Of a stretch of 47,542 nt of DNA, positions 38,981-46,799 are shown in pieces; position 1 is the first letter of the stretch, and every line of letters begins with the position of its first letter. Position numbers and translations under genes: made by a program. The DNA is from Candidatus Parcubacteria bacterium (GTDB lineage Bacteria; Patescibacteriota; Saccharimonadia; Saccharimonadales; Saccharimonadaceae): contig JAEWBQ010000005.1 in assembly GCA_023391075.1 (NCBI GenBank), positions 1 to 47,542 of the forward strand. The letters run 5' to 3'. The notes beneath the pieces were generated by a model. The model made no database searches and had not been told where the DNA came from. It saw nothing but the letters and a program-made list of their open reading frames with translations.

Positions 38981-40198
38981 ATGATCAAAACTCTCATCCA
39001 TCGCTTGTTACTACGGCGCCATTTCTGGCGTTATGCGACGTTTTCGGAGGTAGCAGAGCTGTATACCAGCCGGATGCTCCGGATGGCAGCGATCAATATC
39101 GCGGCGGCGCTGATGTCGGTGTTCTTGTACCAGCATGGCTACTCGTTGGTCTTTATCGCGGGCTTTTGGGCGCTGTATTTTGGATTCAAGATGGTCATAG
39201 CCTTGCCGTCGGCCCGCTACGTGGCGCGCTTTGGCCCCAAGCACACCATTTTGCTTGCCAATCTGCTTTACATTCCCGCTATGATGCTGCTGAGTTTGGT
39301 GCCGCACTGGGGACTGTGGGCGCTGGCACTGACTGGCCTGCTGCAGGCGCTGTCGGTCACTTGCTACAACCTCGGGCACCAGACGAGCTTCTCCAAGGTG
39401 AAAAATCCCGAGCATGCCGGCAAAGAAATCGCCTATATGAATATCGTCGAGAAGATCGCCACCAGCCTCAGTCCGTTGATCGGCGGTGCGCTGGCCTTCT
39501 GGTTTGGGCCGGAATCGGCCATGTGGGCCGCGGCGCTACTGTTCGGGCTGGCATCGGTGCCGCTGTTTGCGACTGCCGAACCGACCAAGACGGGCCGCAC
39601 CCTCGTCTTTCGCGGATTTCCGTGGCGGATGGCCTGGCGCAGCTTGCGTGCCGGCTTTGGGTATGGGTATGACTCGTTTTCGTCCGGTACCGTTTGGACG
39701 CTGTTCGTCGCGGTCGTTATTATCGGCGTGAGCAGTAAAAACACGGTCTATGGTGTACTTGGTATTTTGCTATCGGTTGTTCTGTTCGCGTCGTTTGCAG
39801 CTTCGTACGCCTACGGTAAGTTGATTGACCGTCGGCGGGGTGGGGAGCTTCTCAAGATTGCGGTCGTTGCTAATTCGCTTGTCCATGTCGTCCGGCCGTT
39901 CGTCGCATCACCGGTCGTCGTCGGCGCGGTCAATGTCGCTAATGAAGCGGCGACGACCGGCTACGTCATGGCGTTTACGCGCGGCATGTTCGATACGGCT
40001 GATCTCTCGGGGCATCGCATCACCTATCTGGGGTGTATGGAGGTTGTGCAGAATGCCGGCGCCACAGTGGCGGCCGTAGTGTTCATGGTGCTATTGATGG
40101 GCATGGGCAATGTTCCGGGTATGCATAGTTTCTTCTTTGTTGCGGCGGTGGTTGGCCTCTTGATCATGACGCCGCAATTCCATCTCTATCGTCGATAG
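38981..40198 (+). CDS. MFS transporter
   Basis: 405 residues with about 12 membrane helices. 'PSARYVARFGPKHTILLANLLY' resembles MFS motif A (GxxxDRxGRR) with the acidic residue replaced by Ala. The two six-helix halves are joined by a loop around residues 195-215 ('TAEPTKTGRTLVFRGFPWR'). No substrate family is recognised. A GATAAT extended -10 (TGC-GATAAT, 38944-38952) gives a leader of about 20 bases without a Shine-Dalgarno. It starts 85 bases from murC in the opposite direction. Confidence 0.85.
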   Translation: MIKTLIHRLLLRRHFWRYATFSEVAELYTSRMLRMAAINIAAALMSVFLYQHGYSLVFIAGFWALYFGFKMVIALPSARYVARFGPKHTILLANLLYIPAMMLLSLVPHWGLWALALTGLLQALSVTCYNLGHQTSFSKVKNPEHAGKEIAYMNIVEKIATSLSPLIGGALAFWFGPESAMWAAALLFGLASVPLFATAEPTKTGRTLVFRGFPWRMAWRSLRAGFGYGYDSFSSGTVWTLFVAVVIIGVSSKNTVYGVLGILLSVVLFASFAASYAYGKLIDRRRGGELLKIAVVANSLVHVVRPFVASPVVVGAVNVANEAATTGYVMAFTRGMFDTADLSGHRITYLGCMEVVQNAGATVAAVVFMVLLMGMGNVPGMHSFFFVAAVVGLLIMTPQFHLYRR

Positions 40199-40242
40199 TG
40201 CTCATGGTACAATGAGAGTAAACCAATCGGTGGGGATTTTTC

Positions 40243-40872
40243 GTGGCAGACAAGCGACGCGTCAGACAAGAGATCAAACGGCTGCAACAGGTGCGAACCT
40301 GGCAATTAGTCGTCCTTTTGATGATCGCAGGCTTCATTGCCGCCACGTTTTTGCGCCTCAACAACATCGGCATGGTCGAGCGACGCAACGCCGTACTCGC
40401 GGCTGACAAGTCGGGCGACGCCAGTGTGATGGTGAACCGGCTCCACGACCTTCAGGCCTATTCTGCGGCGCATATCAACGCCAATACCGGGGTGTTTTAC
40501 CTGGAGAACCAATACAAGCGAGATGTCGCCGTAGCGGTTAATCAAGCTAGTGGCGACAATAATCCCTATGGCAATATTAACGCCACGGTCGACCAAATTT
40601 GCCGCTCTCGGTTTTCGCATTATTCGCAGGCCTGGGTGCAGTGTTTTGCTGATGAGCTAGCTAAGTATCCGCCCGCCCCGAATCCGGCCGATACGGCCAA
40701 ATTACCAAGCTCTGACCTCTATCGTTATAGCTTCGCCTCACCACACTGGTCGCCTGATTTTGCCGGCTGGGCACTGGTGGTCTGCGTCGTGCTGGCGCTG
40801 CTGATTGTGGTGCGCCTGATCGGCTACGGAGTACTACGGTTGCTACTCAAACGGCACTATAGGGGTGTCTAA
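40243..40872 (+). CDS. Two-helix membrane protein of unknown function
   Basis: 209 residues from a GTG with GGTGGGG upstream. Membrane helices lie at about 22-40 and 173-197, leaving a 130-residue outer domain that contains two cysteines ('QICRSRF' and 'VQCFADEL'). The N-terminal helix plus the 'RLNNIGMVERRNAVLAADKSGD' helix may form a coiled coil. TGG-TACAAT at 40204-40212 is the likely -10. No family can be named. Confidence 0.75.
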   Translation: MADKRRVRQEIKRLQQVRTWQLVVLLMIAGFIAATFLRLNNIGMVERRNAVLAADKSGDASVMVNRLHDLQAYSAAHINANTGVFYLENQYKRDVAVAVNQASGDNNPYGNINATVDQICRSRFSHYSQAWVQCFADELAKYPPAPNPADTAKLPSSDLYRYSFASPHWSPDFAGWALVVCVVLALLIVVRLIGYGVLRLLLKRHYRGV

Positions 40873-40876
40873 GGTG

Positions 40877-40905
40877 TTGACACCGGTGGGCTGTAACTGT
40901 ACGCT
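40877..40905 (+). promoter_or_regulatory. Promoter of the 68-residue protein gene
   Basis: TTGACA at 40877-40882 with a 17-base spacer to TACGCT at 40900-40905. The leader ends in AGGAGG before the ATG at 40943. Confidence 0.5.
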
Positions 40906-40942
40906 TACTCTTGTAAGAACTAATAGGAGGTTTTAAGAACTT

Positions 40943-41149
40943 ATGGCTTACAAACACACTAACTCGAAGGGTATTACGTACTACTTGCACAAGACCGAAG
41001 TAACGCTCCGCGGCGGTAAGCCACAGACGATCTACTTCTTTGCCAAGGTAGAAAAGAACGCAAAGGGCGAACCAACCGATCTTCCAGAAGACCGTATCGT
41101 CAAGGAAAACCCACGCAACGGTTTCCTTACAATTTCAAAGAAAAAATAG
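40943..41149 (+). CDS. Small basic conserved protein of unknown function
   Basis: 68 residues with AGGAGG before the ATG. Sequence marks: 'TYYLHKTEVTLRGGKPQTIYFFAK', 'LPEDRIVKENPRNGFLTISKKK'. It is basic and beta-rich, without signal peptide or membrane helix. Codons are of the highly used type. The promoter, strong ribosome site and terminator show a single-gene unit with likely strong expression. A nucleic-acid-binding or ribosome-associated role is possible but unproven. Confidence 0.8.
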   Translation: MAYKHTNSKGITYYLHKTEVTLRGGKPQTIYFFAKVEKNAKGEPTDLPEDRIVKENPRNGFLTISKKK

Positions 41150-41222
41150 CCTTGTAGCATAAGCACGTTTGGTGATACAGTAGTATCAAACAAACAGGTG
41201 CCAAATAGCCCTGGAGGGATAT

Positions 41223-41241
41223 AGCCCGAAGGGGCTTTTTT
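41223..41241 (+). terminator. Rho-independent terminator after the small basic protein
   Basis: Stem AGCCC / GGGCT with a GAAG loop and a run of T. The distance from the stop is about 75 bases. Confidence 0.7.
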
Positions 41242-41256
41242 GTGGGACCTGGTTAA

Positions 41257-41285
41257 TTGACTTTTTAGCATAATCATGTTATATA
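41257..41285 (+). promoter_or_regulatory. Promoter of the 41295 gene
   Basis: TTGACT at 41257-41262, 17-base spacer, TGT-TATATA with the hexamer at 41280-41285. The ATG follows nine bases later. Confidence 0.55.
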
Positions 41286-41294
41286 TGAGGGCAT

Positions 41295-42053
41295 ATGAGC
41301 GAATATACTGGCGCCTCGCCCTCGCATCCTCCATTTGACAAGCTTGATCATACGGGGACACTCTTTGAGGACCTAGCGGAAGGTCAAGCCTCTGGCGCCC
41401 GACAGCTGGGCTCACGCGCTGTACGGCGCGTTGCAACCGTAGTCTCTCATCCACCGACGACCACAGAGCTCAAAGCGCGGCACCACCCGCACGAAGATAC
41501 TGAGGAGCCGCGTGATGATGCGTACCGCGAGCTTGGCGGCAATCAGAGCGTATACGACGACCGTCTGCCGCTCTTCGACCAACTTGCAGATGATTTTGAG
41601 CCCTGGATGACGGATATTCATATCGCGGTCAATCGCCTCGCCCTGCACGAGATCGCTAGCGACACGATCATGCGTATGACCAAGGCTGATCAGCGACTGC
41701 TCGCCATGCATGTCGATGCGCTCCTAGAGCGTATCGCGACAGCTCACCGGCTGATTGGTGCTGCTGATGGCAATGTGTCCGCCTATGGATTCCTGGAGAA
41801 GCGCTACGGATCTCGGCGCACGCCCGAAGAGCTTATCGCCTACATGCCGACGTTAGAACGGCTTCGAGAGGCAATTAACGAGCGTCATATCATGGGCGCG
41901 CTACATAGGGCAGCCCCGGAAGTGTTTGCGAACTCACGAGAAGTCCGCAATAAACGATACAACGCATACCTGCGTCGTCGTCAGGGCCCTATCGATGTAG
42001 GCTATGACTCAAGCGGCAAGCTGCGCGTTCAAGAAGCGCCACTGCGCAAATAA
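41295..42053 (+). CDS. Hypothetical cytoplasmic helical protein
   Basis: 252 residues without signal peptide or membrane helix. The first 90 residues are polar and probably disordered; the rest is helical ('EPWMTDIHIAVNRLALHEIASDTIMRMTKADQRLLAMHVDALLERI'). The C-terminus is basic. No family recognised. It converges on the pilin-like genes with a 42-base gap. Confidence 0.65.
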   Translation: MSEYTGASPSHPPFDKLDHTGTLFEDLAEGQASGARQLGSRAVRRVATVVSHPPTTTELKARHHPHEDTEEPRDDAYRELGGNQSVYDDRLPLFDQLADDFEPWMTDIHIAVNRLALHEIASDTIMRMTKADQRLLAMHVDALLERIATAHRLIGAADGNVSAYGFLEKRYGSRRTPEELIAYMPTLERLREAINERHIMGALHRAAPEVFANSREVRNKRYNAYLRRRQGPIDVGYDSSGKLRVQEAPLRK

Positions 42054-42095
42054 TCTTGTACCAGCCTTGTATGGCGGTGTATGTGGCCCCTAGTG

Positions 42096-42611
42096 CTACT
42101 GTAGCCAGTTCGCCCAGGTATTGTTAGTCCATCCCCATCCTGCCAGAGTTGACGCGTTCACGAGCATATTAGGACACGTGGAGGCGACGGTCTGGGTCCA
42201 TGTCCAGGTATAGGCGCCACTGCCTTTGTTGGAGCTGCGGTAGAAAATTTTGCCCGACGAGGAGACGGCGGCAATCGCGTATTCGCCTGAATTGCTGCAG
42301 ACAACGAAATTGTTGACGTTTGTCGCGTAGGCGCCTTTGCTGATTTTGGGCCCGATCGTGCTCATATCTGTCCAGCTGGTAGGGTAGCTGCCCGTTTGGG
42401 TATTAAAGTTCTCGATGGCTATGGCAGCGTTACGCAGGTCTGCTTGGATGGAGCTGTCATTGGCTTTGCCCTGGATACCGGTATAAGTGACGATGATGAT
42501 GGCCGCCAGAATGGCGATTACGATAATGACGATCAGTAATTCGACGATCGTGAAACCGCGCGGGTGCTTTAACGTGGTGGATTGTGCATGACCTTGTATA
42601 TTACGGCCCAT
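42096..42611 (-). CDS. Type IV pilin-like protein
   Basis: 171 residues from ATG 42611, two bases after the stop of the preceding pilin gene. The leader of about 18 residues is basic and ends in Gly, followed by 'FTIVELLIVIIVIAILAAIIIVTYTGIQGKA', the class III signal and N-terminal helix with Glu at +5. Prepilin peptidase cuts after the Gly. The C-terminal domain has two cysteines ('FVVCSNSG', 'ASTCPNML') that could form the D-loop disulfide. A minor pilin or pseudopilin is likely. Confidence 0.88.
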   Translation of the reverse strand: MGRNIQGHAQSTTLKHPRGFTIVELLIVIIVIAILAAIIIVTYTGIQGKANDSSIQADLRNAAIAIENFNTQTGSYPTSWTDMSTIGPKISKGAYATNVNNFVVCSNSGEYAIAAVSSSGKIFYRSSNKGSGAYTWTWTQTVASTCPNMLVNASTLAGWGWTNNTWANWLQ

Positions 42612-42613
42612 GA

Positions 42614-43165
42614 TTACATATCCAATCCTAAAGTGCACTGTACGGTGATACCGTCGGACCACACCTGTGTTCCTGATGGGCAGCTAGGTGCCTTGACCCA
42701 GTAGCGGACGGTTGCCGTGGTGCCGCTCAGCATAAAGACCGGTCCGAGTCGCAGGTGATTCGATGAATTGATTGGTACTCGATTACCGATAGGGAGTGAG
42801 CCCACTGTCCGTAAGGCTGCGTTAAATGGATCATAGGGATGAGAGGCAGCGCCACCAAAAGCGTCCCAACAGTCGGGCTGTCCGTCGCTATTAAGGTCGC
42901 TGAATCCATCGCCGACGCAGACGCTCGTTATTCCTGAGGGCATGGGTGGCCAGGCATCGTTTTGTGCCTTGTAGGACAAAAGCAGCTTGGCAACTTGCTG
43001 AGCCTCGCTTTGGCGCGATGAGTTGTTGGCTTTATCCTGGATACCGGTATAGGCGACGATGACGATGGCCGCCAGGATGGCAATGACGAGGATGACGATC
43101 AGTAGCTCGACGATGGTAAACCCATGGAGAGAGTGTGCTGTTTTTTGTTTTTGCTGCCCAGCCAT
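42614..43165 (-). CDS. Type IV pilin-like protein
   Basis: 183 residues from ATG 43165. The leader 'MAGQQKQKTAHSLHG' is almost the same as in the 43739 gene, followed by 'FTIVELLIVILVIAILAAIVIVAYTGIQDKA'. The C-terminal domain is different from the neighbouring pilins and contains 'DLNSDGQPDCWDAFGG', a dockerin-like or calcium-binding-like acidic loop, and four cysteines. The shared N-terminus and varied outer domain are typical for minor pilins or tip adhesins. Confidence 0.88.
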   Translation of the reverse strand: MAGQQKQKTAHSLHGFTIVELLIVILVIAILAAIVIVAYTGIQDKANNSSRQSEAQQVAKLLLSYKAQNDAWPPMPSGITSVCVGDGFSDLNSDGQPDCWDAFGGAASHPYDPFNAALRTVGSLPIGNRVPINSSNHLRLGPVFMLSGTTATVRYWVKAPSCPSGTQVWSDGITVQCTLGLDM

Positions 43166-43232
43166 ATGTATTACCAATATAAGCCATAAGCGTCATCGAG
43201 GCAATTAAGCCCCGCTGCAACGCCGCTCTTGG

Positions 43233-43739
43233 TTAATTGGTCCAGGTGTCCCAAACGGGGGAGCGAGAGGCATAAAAGCCGTCTTGCGTAGGGTTCGTGT
43301 TGACGAGGCCGATTTGGCTACAGACACCGTATCCATAGGTCGATGCGGTAGCGCTGATCGCGCCGTTTTGCACTTTAAAGTAATTGCCTGATTTGGAATT
43401 TGCCATGAGGATATAGCTGTCAGTGGCGCTGTTGTAGCAGTAACGGGTGTTTCGTCCCTGATAATCCTGGCCATACGATCCCTTGCTGAAGCTAAAGCCC
43501 ATGGCACTCGTCAGCGTAGTAGGATAGGTGCCTGTATCGGCGCGGGCCATTTCAATCTTTTGGGCGAATGCTGACAAATCACTTTGGACGGCCGTATCGT
43601 TGGCTTTGCCCTGGATGCCGGTATAGGCGACGATGACGATCGCTGCAAGGATAGCAATTACGATAATCACAATCAACAGCTCCACGATTGTGAAACCATG
43701 TCGTCGGTGTTGAAGTCTTTGTTTTTGTTGCCCAGCCAT
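43233..43739 (-). CDS. Type IV pilin-like protein
   Basis: 168 residues. Leader 'MAGQQKQRLQHRRHG' and then 'FTIVELLIVIIVIAILAAIVIVAYTGIQGKA' with Glu at +5. The C-terminal domain contains 'RYCYNSATDSYILMANSKSGNYFKVQNG' and 'GYGVCSQIGLV', two cysteines flanking a beta segment. First of three consecutive pilin-like genes on the minus strand; the assembly ATPase and platform genes are not in this window. Confidence 0.88.
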   Translation of the reverse strand: MAGQQKQRLQHRRHGFTIVELLIVIIVIAILAAIVIVAYTGIQGKANDTAVQSDLSAFAQKIEMARADTGTYPTTLTSAMGFSFSKGSYGQDYQGRNTRYCYNSATDSYILMANSKSGNYFKVQNGAISATASTYGYGVCSQIGLVNTNPTQDGFYASRSPVWDTWTN

Positions 43740-43935
43740 GTTCTGTTACTAATATAGAGCATAAGCTTTGTCACAGCAATTCACAGGGCATGCCTTCGCT
43801 ATCTTAATCACCTAATGCAGAATATCGTGCACAACATTGGTTTAAAAAACAGAGGTAGCTCCATACTGCACGATAAAAACAGGCTTATCGAGCGGTATAG
43901 AATTACCTCTGTCGTAATGGTTGAAGGTTCAACTG
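43740..43935. other. Intergenic region between tRNA and pilin genes, nothing identified
   Basis: About 195 AT-rich bases downstream of the tRNA and upstream of the first pilin gene. A promoter for the pilins must lie here, but no single -10 box stands out and no ORF with a ribosome site is seen. Confidence 0.4.
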
Positions 43936-44011
43936 TGGTGGGGCTGGATGGAATCGAACCATCTACCAAGTGGTTATGAGCCGCCTGCTCTAACCGATGA
44001 GCTACAGCCCC
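43936..44011 (-). tRNA. tRNA with CAU anticodon, isoleucine-2 type
   Basis: A complete cloverleaf with encoded CCA. Seven-pair acceptor GGGGCTG/CAGCCCC, D arm with GGTTA, anticodon loop CTCATAA, T arm GATGG-TTCGATT-CCATC. The segment 'GAGCAGGCGGCTCATAACCACTTGG' closely resembles bacterial tRNA-Ile2, whose C34 is converted to lysidine by TilS. Pair 1:72 is G-C, so it is not the initiator. Elongator Met is the alternative. The anticodon stem has a C29-A41 mismatch. Confidence 0.85.
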
Positions 44012-44021
44012 AGCGTGCACT

Positions 44022-44027
44022 ATTATA
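44022..44027 (-). promoter_or_regulatory. -10 box of the CAU tRNA
   Basis: TATAAT on the minus strand, 11 bases before the mature 5' end. Confidence 0.6.
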
Positions 44028-44048
44028 GCCTATTGCTCCGGGGTGGGC

Positions 44049-44054
44049 TATAAT
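44049..44054 (+). promoter_or_regulatory. -10 box of the ftsB-like gene
   Basis: TATAAT on the plus strand, 13 bases before the ATG at 44068; divergent from the tRNA promoter 22 bases away. Confidence 0.6.
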
Positions 44055-44067
44055 AAGGCCAGAAACC

Positions 44068-44511
44068 ATGAACAAAATAAACATCCGTCGGTTTATCTAT
44101 CGTGTGCGCCACGATTATGTCACGCCCAATAACATCGTGATTGCGGTGGCGTTTTTGATCGGTGCTGGGTGGGTATGGGGTTCGGTGGGCGCCATGCAGC
44201 GGAACTTCGATCTGCAAAAGGCCGTCGACGCCAAGCAGCGCCAGGAGCAGCTGCTCGATCTGGAGACACAGACGCTGGCATTTGAGCAGAACTACTATAA
44301 GACGGCGGAGTACCAGGAGCTGGCCGCACGCGACCGCCTGGGTCTTGCTATGGCGGGCGAGAAGGTGCTGATTTTGCCGCCCAATAGCGCGGCCGCAAAG
44401 GCCGAGGATACGCCGACCGTCAAAACTGCAGTACCGGTTAAACCGCCGACACATTTCGTGCAGTGGCTCAATTTCCTCTTTGGCGCCAACCGGGCTGACT
44501 TGCAAAAGTAG
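44068..44511 (+). CDS. FtsB/DivIC-like septum formation protein
   Basis: 147 residues. One membrane helix (about 23-42), then a coiled coil ('RNFDLQKAVDAKQRQEQLLDLETQTLAFEQNYYKT') and 'EYQELAARDRLGLAMAGEKVLILPPN', which matches the FtsB/DivIC ending 'YxExxAREKLGMxxPGExV'. The tail is Pro/Thr/Ala-rich with a hydrophobic end ('FVQWLNFLFG'). FtsB-type proteins link early and late divisome components in the septal membrane. Preceded by a consensus -10 and no Shine-Dalgarno. Confidence 0.85.
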   Translation: MNKINIRRFIYRVRHDYVTPNNIVIAVAFLIGAGWVWGSVGAMQRNFDLQKAVDAKQRQEQLLDLETQTLAFEQNYYKTAEYQELAARDRLGLAMAGEKVLILPPNSAAAKAEDTPTVKTAVPVKPPTHFVQWLNFLFGANRADLQK

Positions 44512-44539
44512 TTCGTATCTGATAGGATAGATAAAGTGC

Positions 44540-44617
44540 CGCGGGGTGGAGCAGCCCGGTCAGCTCGCTTGGCTCATAACCAAGAGGTCAGAGGTTCAAA
44601 TCCTCTCCCCGCTACCA
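44540..44617 (+). tRNA. Initiator tRNA-fMet (CAU)
   Basis: The 5' half CGCGGGGTGGAGCAGCCCGG is the standard initiator sequence and the 1:72 positions are mismatched (C-U). Anticodon loop CTCATAA. CCA is encoded. The D loop is one base longer than in E. coli. Of the three G-C pairs normally required at 29-31:39-41, two are present and the outer one is T-A. Confidence 0.93.
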
Positions 44618-44656
44618 AGAAAATACACTCATCGAACGATGGGTGTATTTTCTTGG
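44615..44656. terminator. Long bidirectional hairpin terminator overlapping the tRNA 3' end
   Basis: Twenty-base arms (44615-44634 and 44637-44656) pair with a single G-T wobble around AA. The left arm begins with the CCA of the initiator tRNA. A-rich and T-rich stretches serve both strands: the tRNA on plus and the small acidic protein on minus. Confidence 0.8.
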
Positions 44657-44670
44657 GTATTAAGCGAATG

Positions 44671-44883
44671 CTACATCTCTTCGCGCTCGTCCCGGTCGGT
44701 GTCATTCTGGTCCTGCTGGGCTTGACCCTGATCGTTATTCTGCGCATTGAAGAAGTGCTCTTTTGCCTGCTCGATCGGAATGCCTTTTTCTTGGGCAATC
44801 TGTTCGATCTTTTGCTGCTGTTCTGGCGGTATGTCGTTTAGTGCGCCCTCTGCTTTGTCGCGGATGTCGTCAAATGCTCCCAT
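44671..44883 (-). CDS. Small acidic protein of unknown function
   Basis: 70 residues from ATG 44883, chosen because AAAGGAGG precedes it; a longer start at 44901 would put that site in the coding region. 'MGAFDDIRDKAEGALNDIPPEQQQKIEQIAQEKGIPIEQAKEHFF' is helical and amphipathic, followed by a Gln/Asn/Asp-rich disordered tail. The 'FDDIRDKA' opening is like short antitoxin-type or stress proteins of Gram-positive bacteria, but no function can be assigned. Confidence 0.7.
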   Translation of the reverse strand: MGAFDDIRDKAEGALNDIPPEQQQKIEQIAQEKGIPIEQAKEHFFNAQNNDQGQAQQDQNDTDRDEREEM

Positions 44884-44960
44884 ATGCTCCTCCTTTGCCA
44901 TTACTCTTTCGACTATAAAAGAGGGCAGGTCGGGACGCTATACAATATCTTACTGCCTTT

Positions 44961-44969
44961 TGCTATACT
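44961..44969 (+). promoter_or_regulatory. Extended -10 box of the Nudix gene
   Basis: TGC-TATACT ends seven bases before the ATG at 44977; no Shine-Dalgarno, so probably leaderless. Confidence 0.55.
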
Positions 44970-44976
44970 TGCTCGT

Positions 44977-45417
44977 ATGGAAAAAAATAGCAAATACCCC
45001 TCGACGTTTTACCGGATCTCACTTAAAGCGGTTATTCGCAACGACCAGGGCGAGGTGCTCGTCAATAGGGAACGGGGGCATGGAAACTGGAGCCTGCCTG
45101 GCGGCGGTTGGGACCACGGCGAAACGGTGACGGATTGCTTGAAGCGTGAGCTGCACGAAGAAGTGGGCTATGAGGGCGAACTTGAGGCGGCGCTACTGGG
45201 CGTCACGGAGGAAGCGATGTACATGCCCACCAAGCAAGGCTGGCTGATCTGGCATGTCTATGACGTGACGCCGGAGAACATGAACTTCTCAGTCGGCGTG
45301 GACGGCGAAGAGCTGATGTTTGCCGATCCGAGCCGGTTTAAGGATTCTGAATCACGGGCCGAACGACTGATTGCGCATTTTGGCACACAAGCTCTGCGTG
45401 TGGCGTCCGCTAGCTAG
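44977..45417 (+). CDS. Nudix hydrolase
   Basis: 146 residues from ATG 44977. The Nudix box is complete: G-WDHG-E, seven residues, then RELHEEVGY, preceded by 'WSLPGGGW'. Such proteins hydrolyse nucleoside diphosphates linked to other groups. The substrate is unknown. It overlaps the end of the converging flavoprotein gene by four bases. Contrast with the degenerate Nudix domain at 36587. Confidence 0.92.
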   Translation: MEKNSKYPSTFYRISLKAVIRNDQGEVLVNRERGHGNWSLPGGGWDHGETVTDCLKRELHEEVGYEGELEAALLGVTEEAMYMPTKQGWLIWHVYDVTPENMNFSVGVDGEELMFADPSRFKDSESRAERLIAHFGTQALRVASAS

Positions 45418-46790
45418 CCGATCTTTGCGGCGGCGACACGGACCGCTTCGCTCCAGCTGAGGAAGGCGTGTGGTGTGTTAGCGACGTCACTGGCGGTCAG
45501 GCCGTGTTTGACGGCCAGGGCGAGTTCGTGGATGATCTCGGCGGCGTGCGGCGCGACGACGGTGGCACCGAGCAGGACGCCGCGTTGGTCAGCGATCAGT
45601 TTGACGAAGCCGTCGCGGAAGTCGCTGGTATTGGAGCGGGCAATGATGTTGAGCGGTGCCGTCGCTTTGCGAATGCGCAGGTCGCGCTTCAGGCAGTCGT
45701 CTTCAGTCAGGCCGACCGTGGCAATACCCGGGTGAGTAAAGGTCAAGCGCGGGGTTGCGGTGTAGTCAGGCGCGATCGGTGATTTCGGATGCAGGATGTT
45801 GTGGGCGGCCACGCGGCTTTCGAGCAGGGCAGTGTGGGTATGGCTGTTATGGCCAAGCACGTCGCCGGCAGCGTAGATGTGGCGGGCGCTCGTCTGGAGA
45901 TTATGATTGGTCTCGACACCCTTTGGCGTGTACGCGACCGTCGCGTTTTCGAGGCCGATGTCGACAGTCGGGACCCGGCCGGTAGCAACCAGGACGTCAT
46001 CGACGCGGATTGATTTTTCGACGCCGCCGCGGGTATAGGTGACACGCTTGCCGACGCCGTCTTTGACGATACTGAGCGTCCGGGTCTGGGTCAGACTGGT
46101 GACGCCTTTTTGTTCGTGCAGCAGGCGCTCCATCAGGGTAGCGACTTCCTCGTCTTCACGTGGCAGGATACGGCTGGCAACTTCCGCCAGGTAGACCTTG
46201 GTACCAAAGATAGCCATCAGCTGGGCAATTTCGACGCCGATCGTGCCGGCACCAATGATATACAGGCTCTTTGGCGGGCGAATCGCTTCGAGGATGGTAC
46301 GCGGCGTCAGGTATTCAAGCTCGGCGAGTCCCTGGATATCAGGGGTGATCCAGTGTGAGCCGGTGGCTATCAGGAAGTGCTCGGCCGATAGGTGACGGCG
46401 GGCGACGCTGATTTCGTGCGGCGTCAAGAAGTGGGCCGTACCGGTGAAGGTAGCAATGTTTTGGCTTTCGTAGAAGCGCTTGTTGCCGCCGGCGCCGGTG
46501 CGTTTGACGGCCAGCTCTTTCCAGGCGCGCAGGCTTGGGTAGTTGTAGCCCAGCGTGCTTGAGCGCAGGCCGAAGCGGGCGCCGTGGCGGGCTTCATCGT
46601 AGAGCTGGGCGGCATGCAGGAGTGCCTTGGTCGGGACGTCGCTCCAGTTGGGGGAGTCGCCGCCGAACGTGTCGGCTTCGATGATGGCGACGCGCTTGCC
46701 TTCCCGGGCGGCAATGGTAGCCGCAGCGCTGCCGCCGGCGCCGCTGCCGATTACGATAAGGTCAAAGTCAAATGTTGGTTTTCGTGCCAT
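45414..46790 (-). CDS. FAD-dependent pyridine-nucleotide oxidoreductase lacking redox cysteines
   Basis: 458 residues with TAAGGAG upstream. FAD site 'LIVIGSGAGGSAAATIAAREGKRVAIIEAD', NAD(P) site 'LYIIGAGTIGVEIAQLMAIFG', second FAD motif 'IYAAGDVLG' and the dimerisation domain place it in the lipoamide dehydrogenase/mercuric reductase family. The active-site motif GGTCxNxGCxPxK reads GGDSPNWSDVPTK at 43-55: both cysteines are replaced (Ser46 and Asp51). Disulfide chemistry is therefore impossible. The C-terminal base region 'TPHAFLSWSEA' lacks the usual HxHPTxSE pattern. An NAD(P)H oxidase or quinone-reductase-type activity is possible. Last gene of a three-gene minus-strand operon. Confidence 0.85.
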   Translation of the reverse strand: MARKPTFDFDLIVIGSGAGGSAAATIAAREGKRVAIIEADTFGGDSPNWSDVPTKALLHAAQLYDEARHGARFGLRSSTLGYNYPSLRAWKELAVKRTGAGGNKRFYESQNIATFTGTAHFLTPHEISVARRHLSAEHFLIATGSHWITPDIQGLAELEYLTPRTILEAIRPPKSLYIIGAGTIGVEIAQLMAIFGTKVYLAEVASRILPREDEEVATLMERLLHEQKGVTSLTQTRTLSIVKDGVGKRVTYTRGGVEKSIRVDDVLVATGRVPTVDIGLENATVAYTPKGVETNHNLQTSARHIYAAGDVLGHNSHTHTALLESRVAAHNILHPKSPIAPDYTATPRLTFTHPGIATVGLTEDDCLKRDLRIRKATAPLNIIARSNTSDFRDGFVKLIADQRGVLLGATVVAPHAAEIIHELALAVKHGLTASDVANTPHAFLSWSEAVRVAAAKIG

Positions 46791-46799
46791 GGTGTCTCC

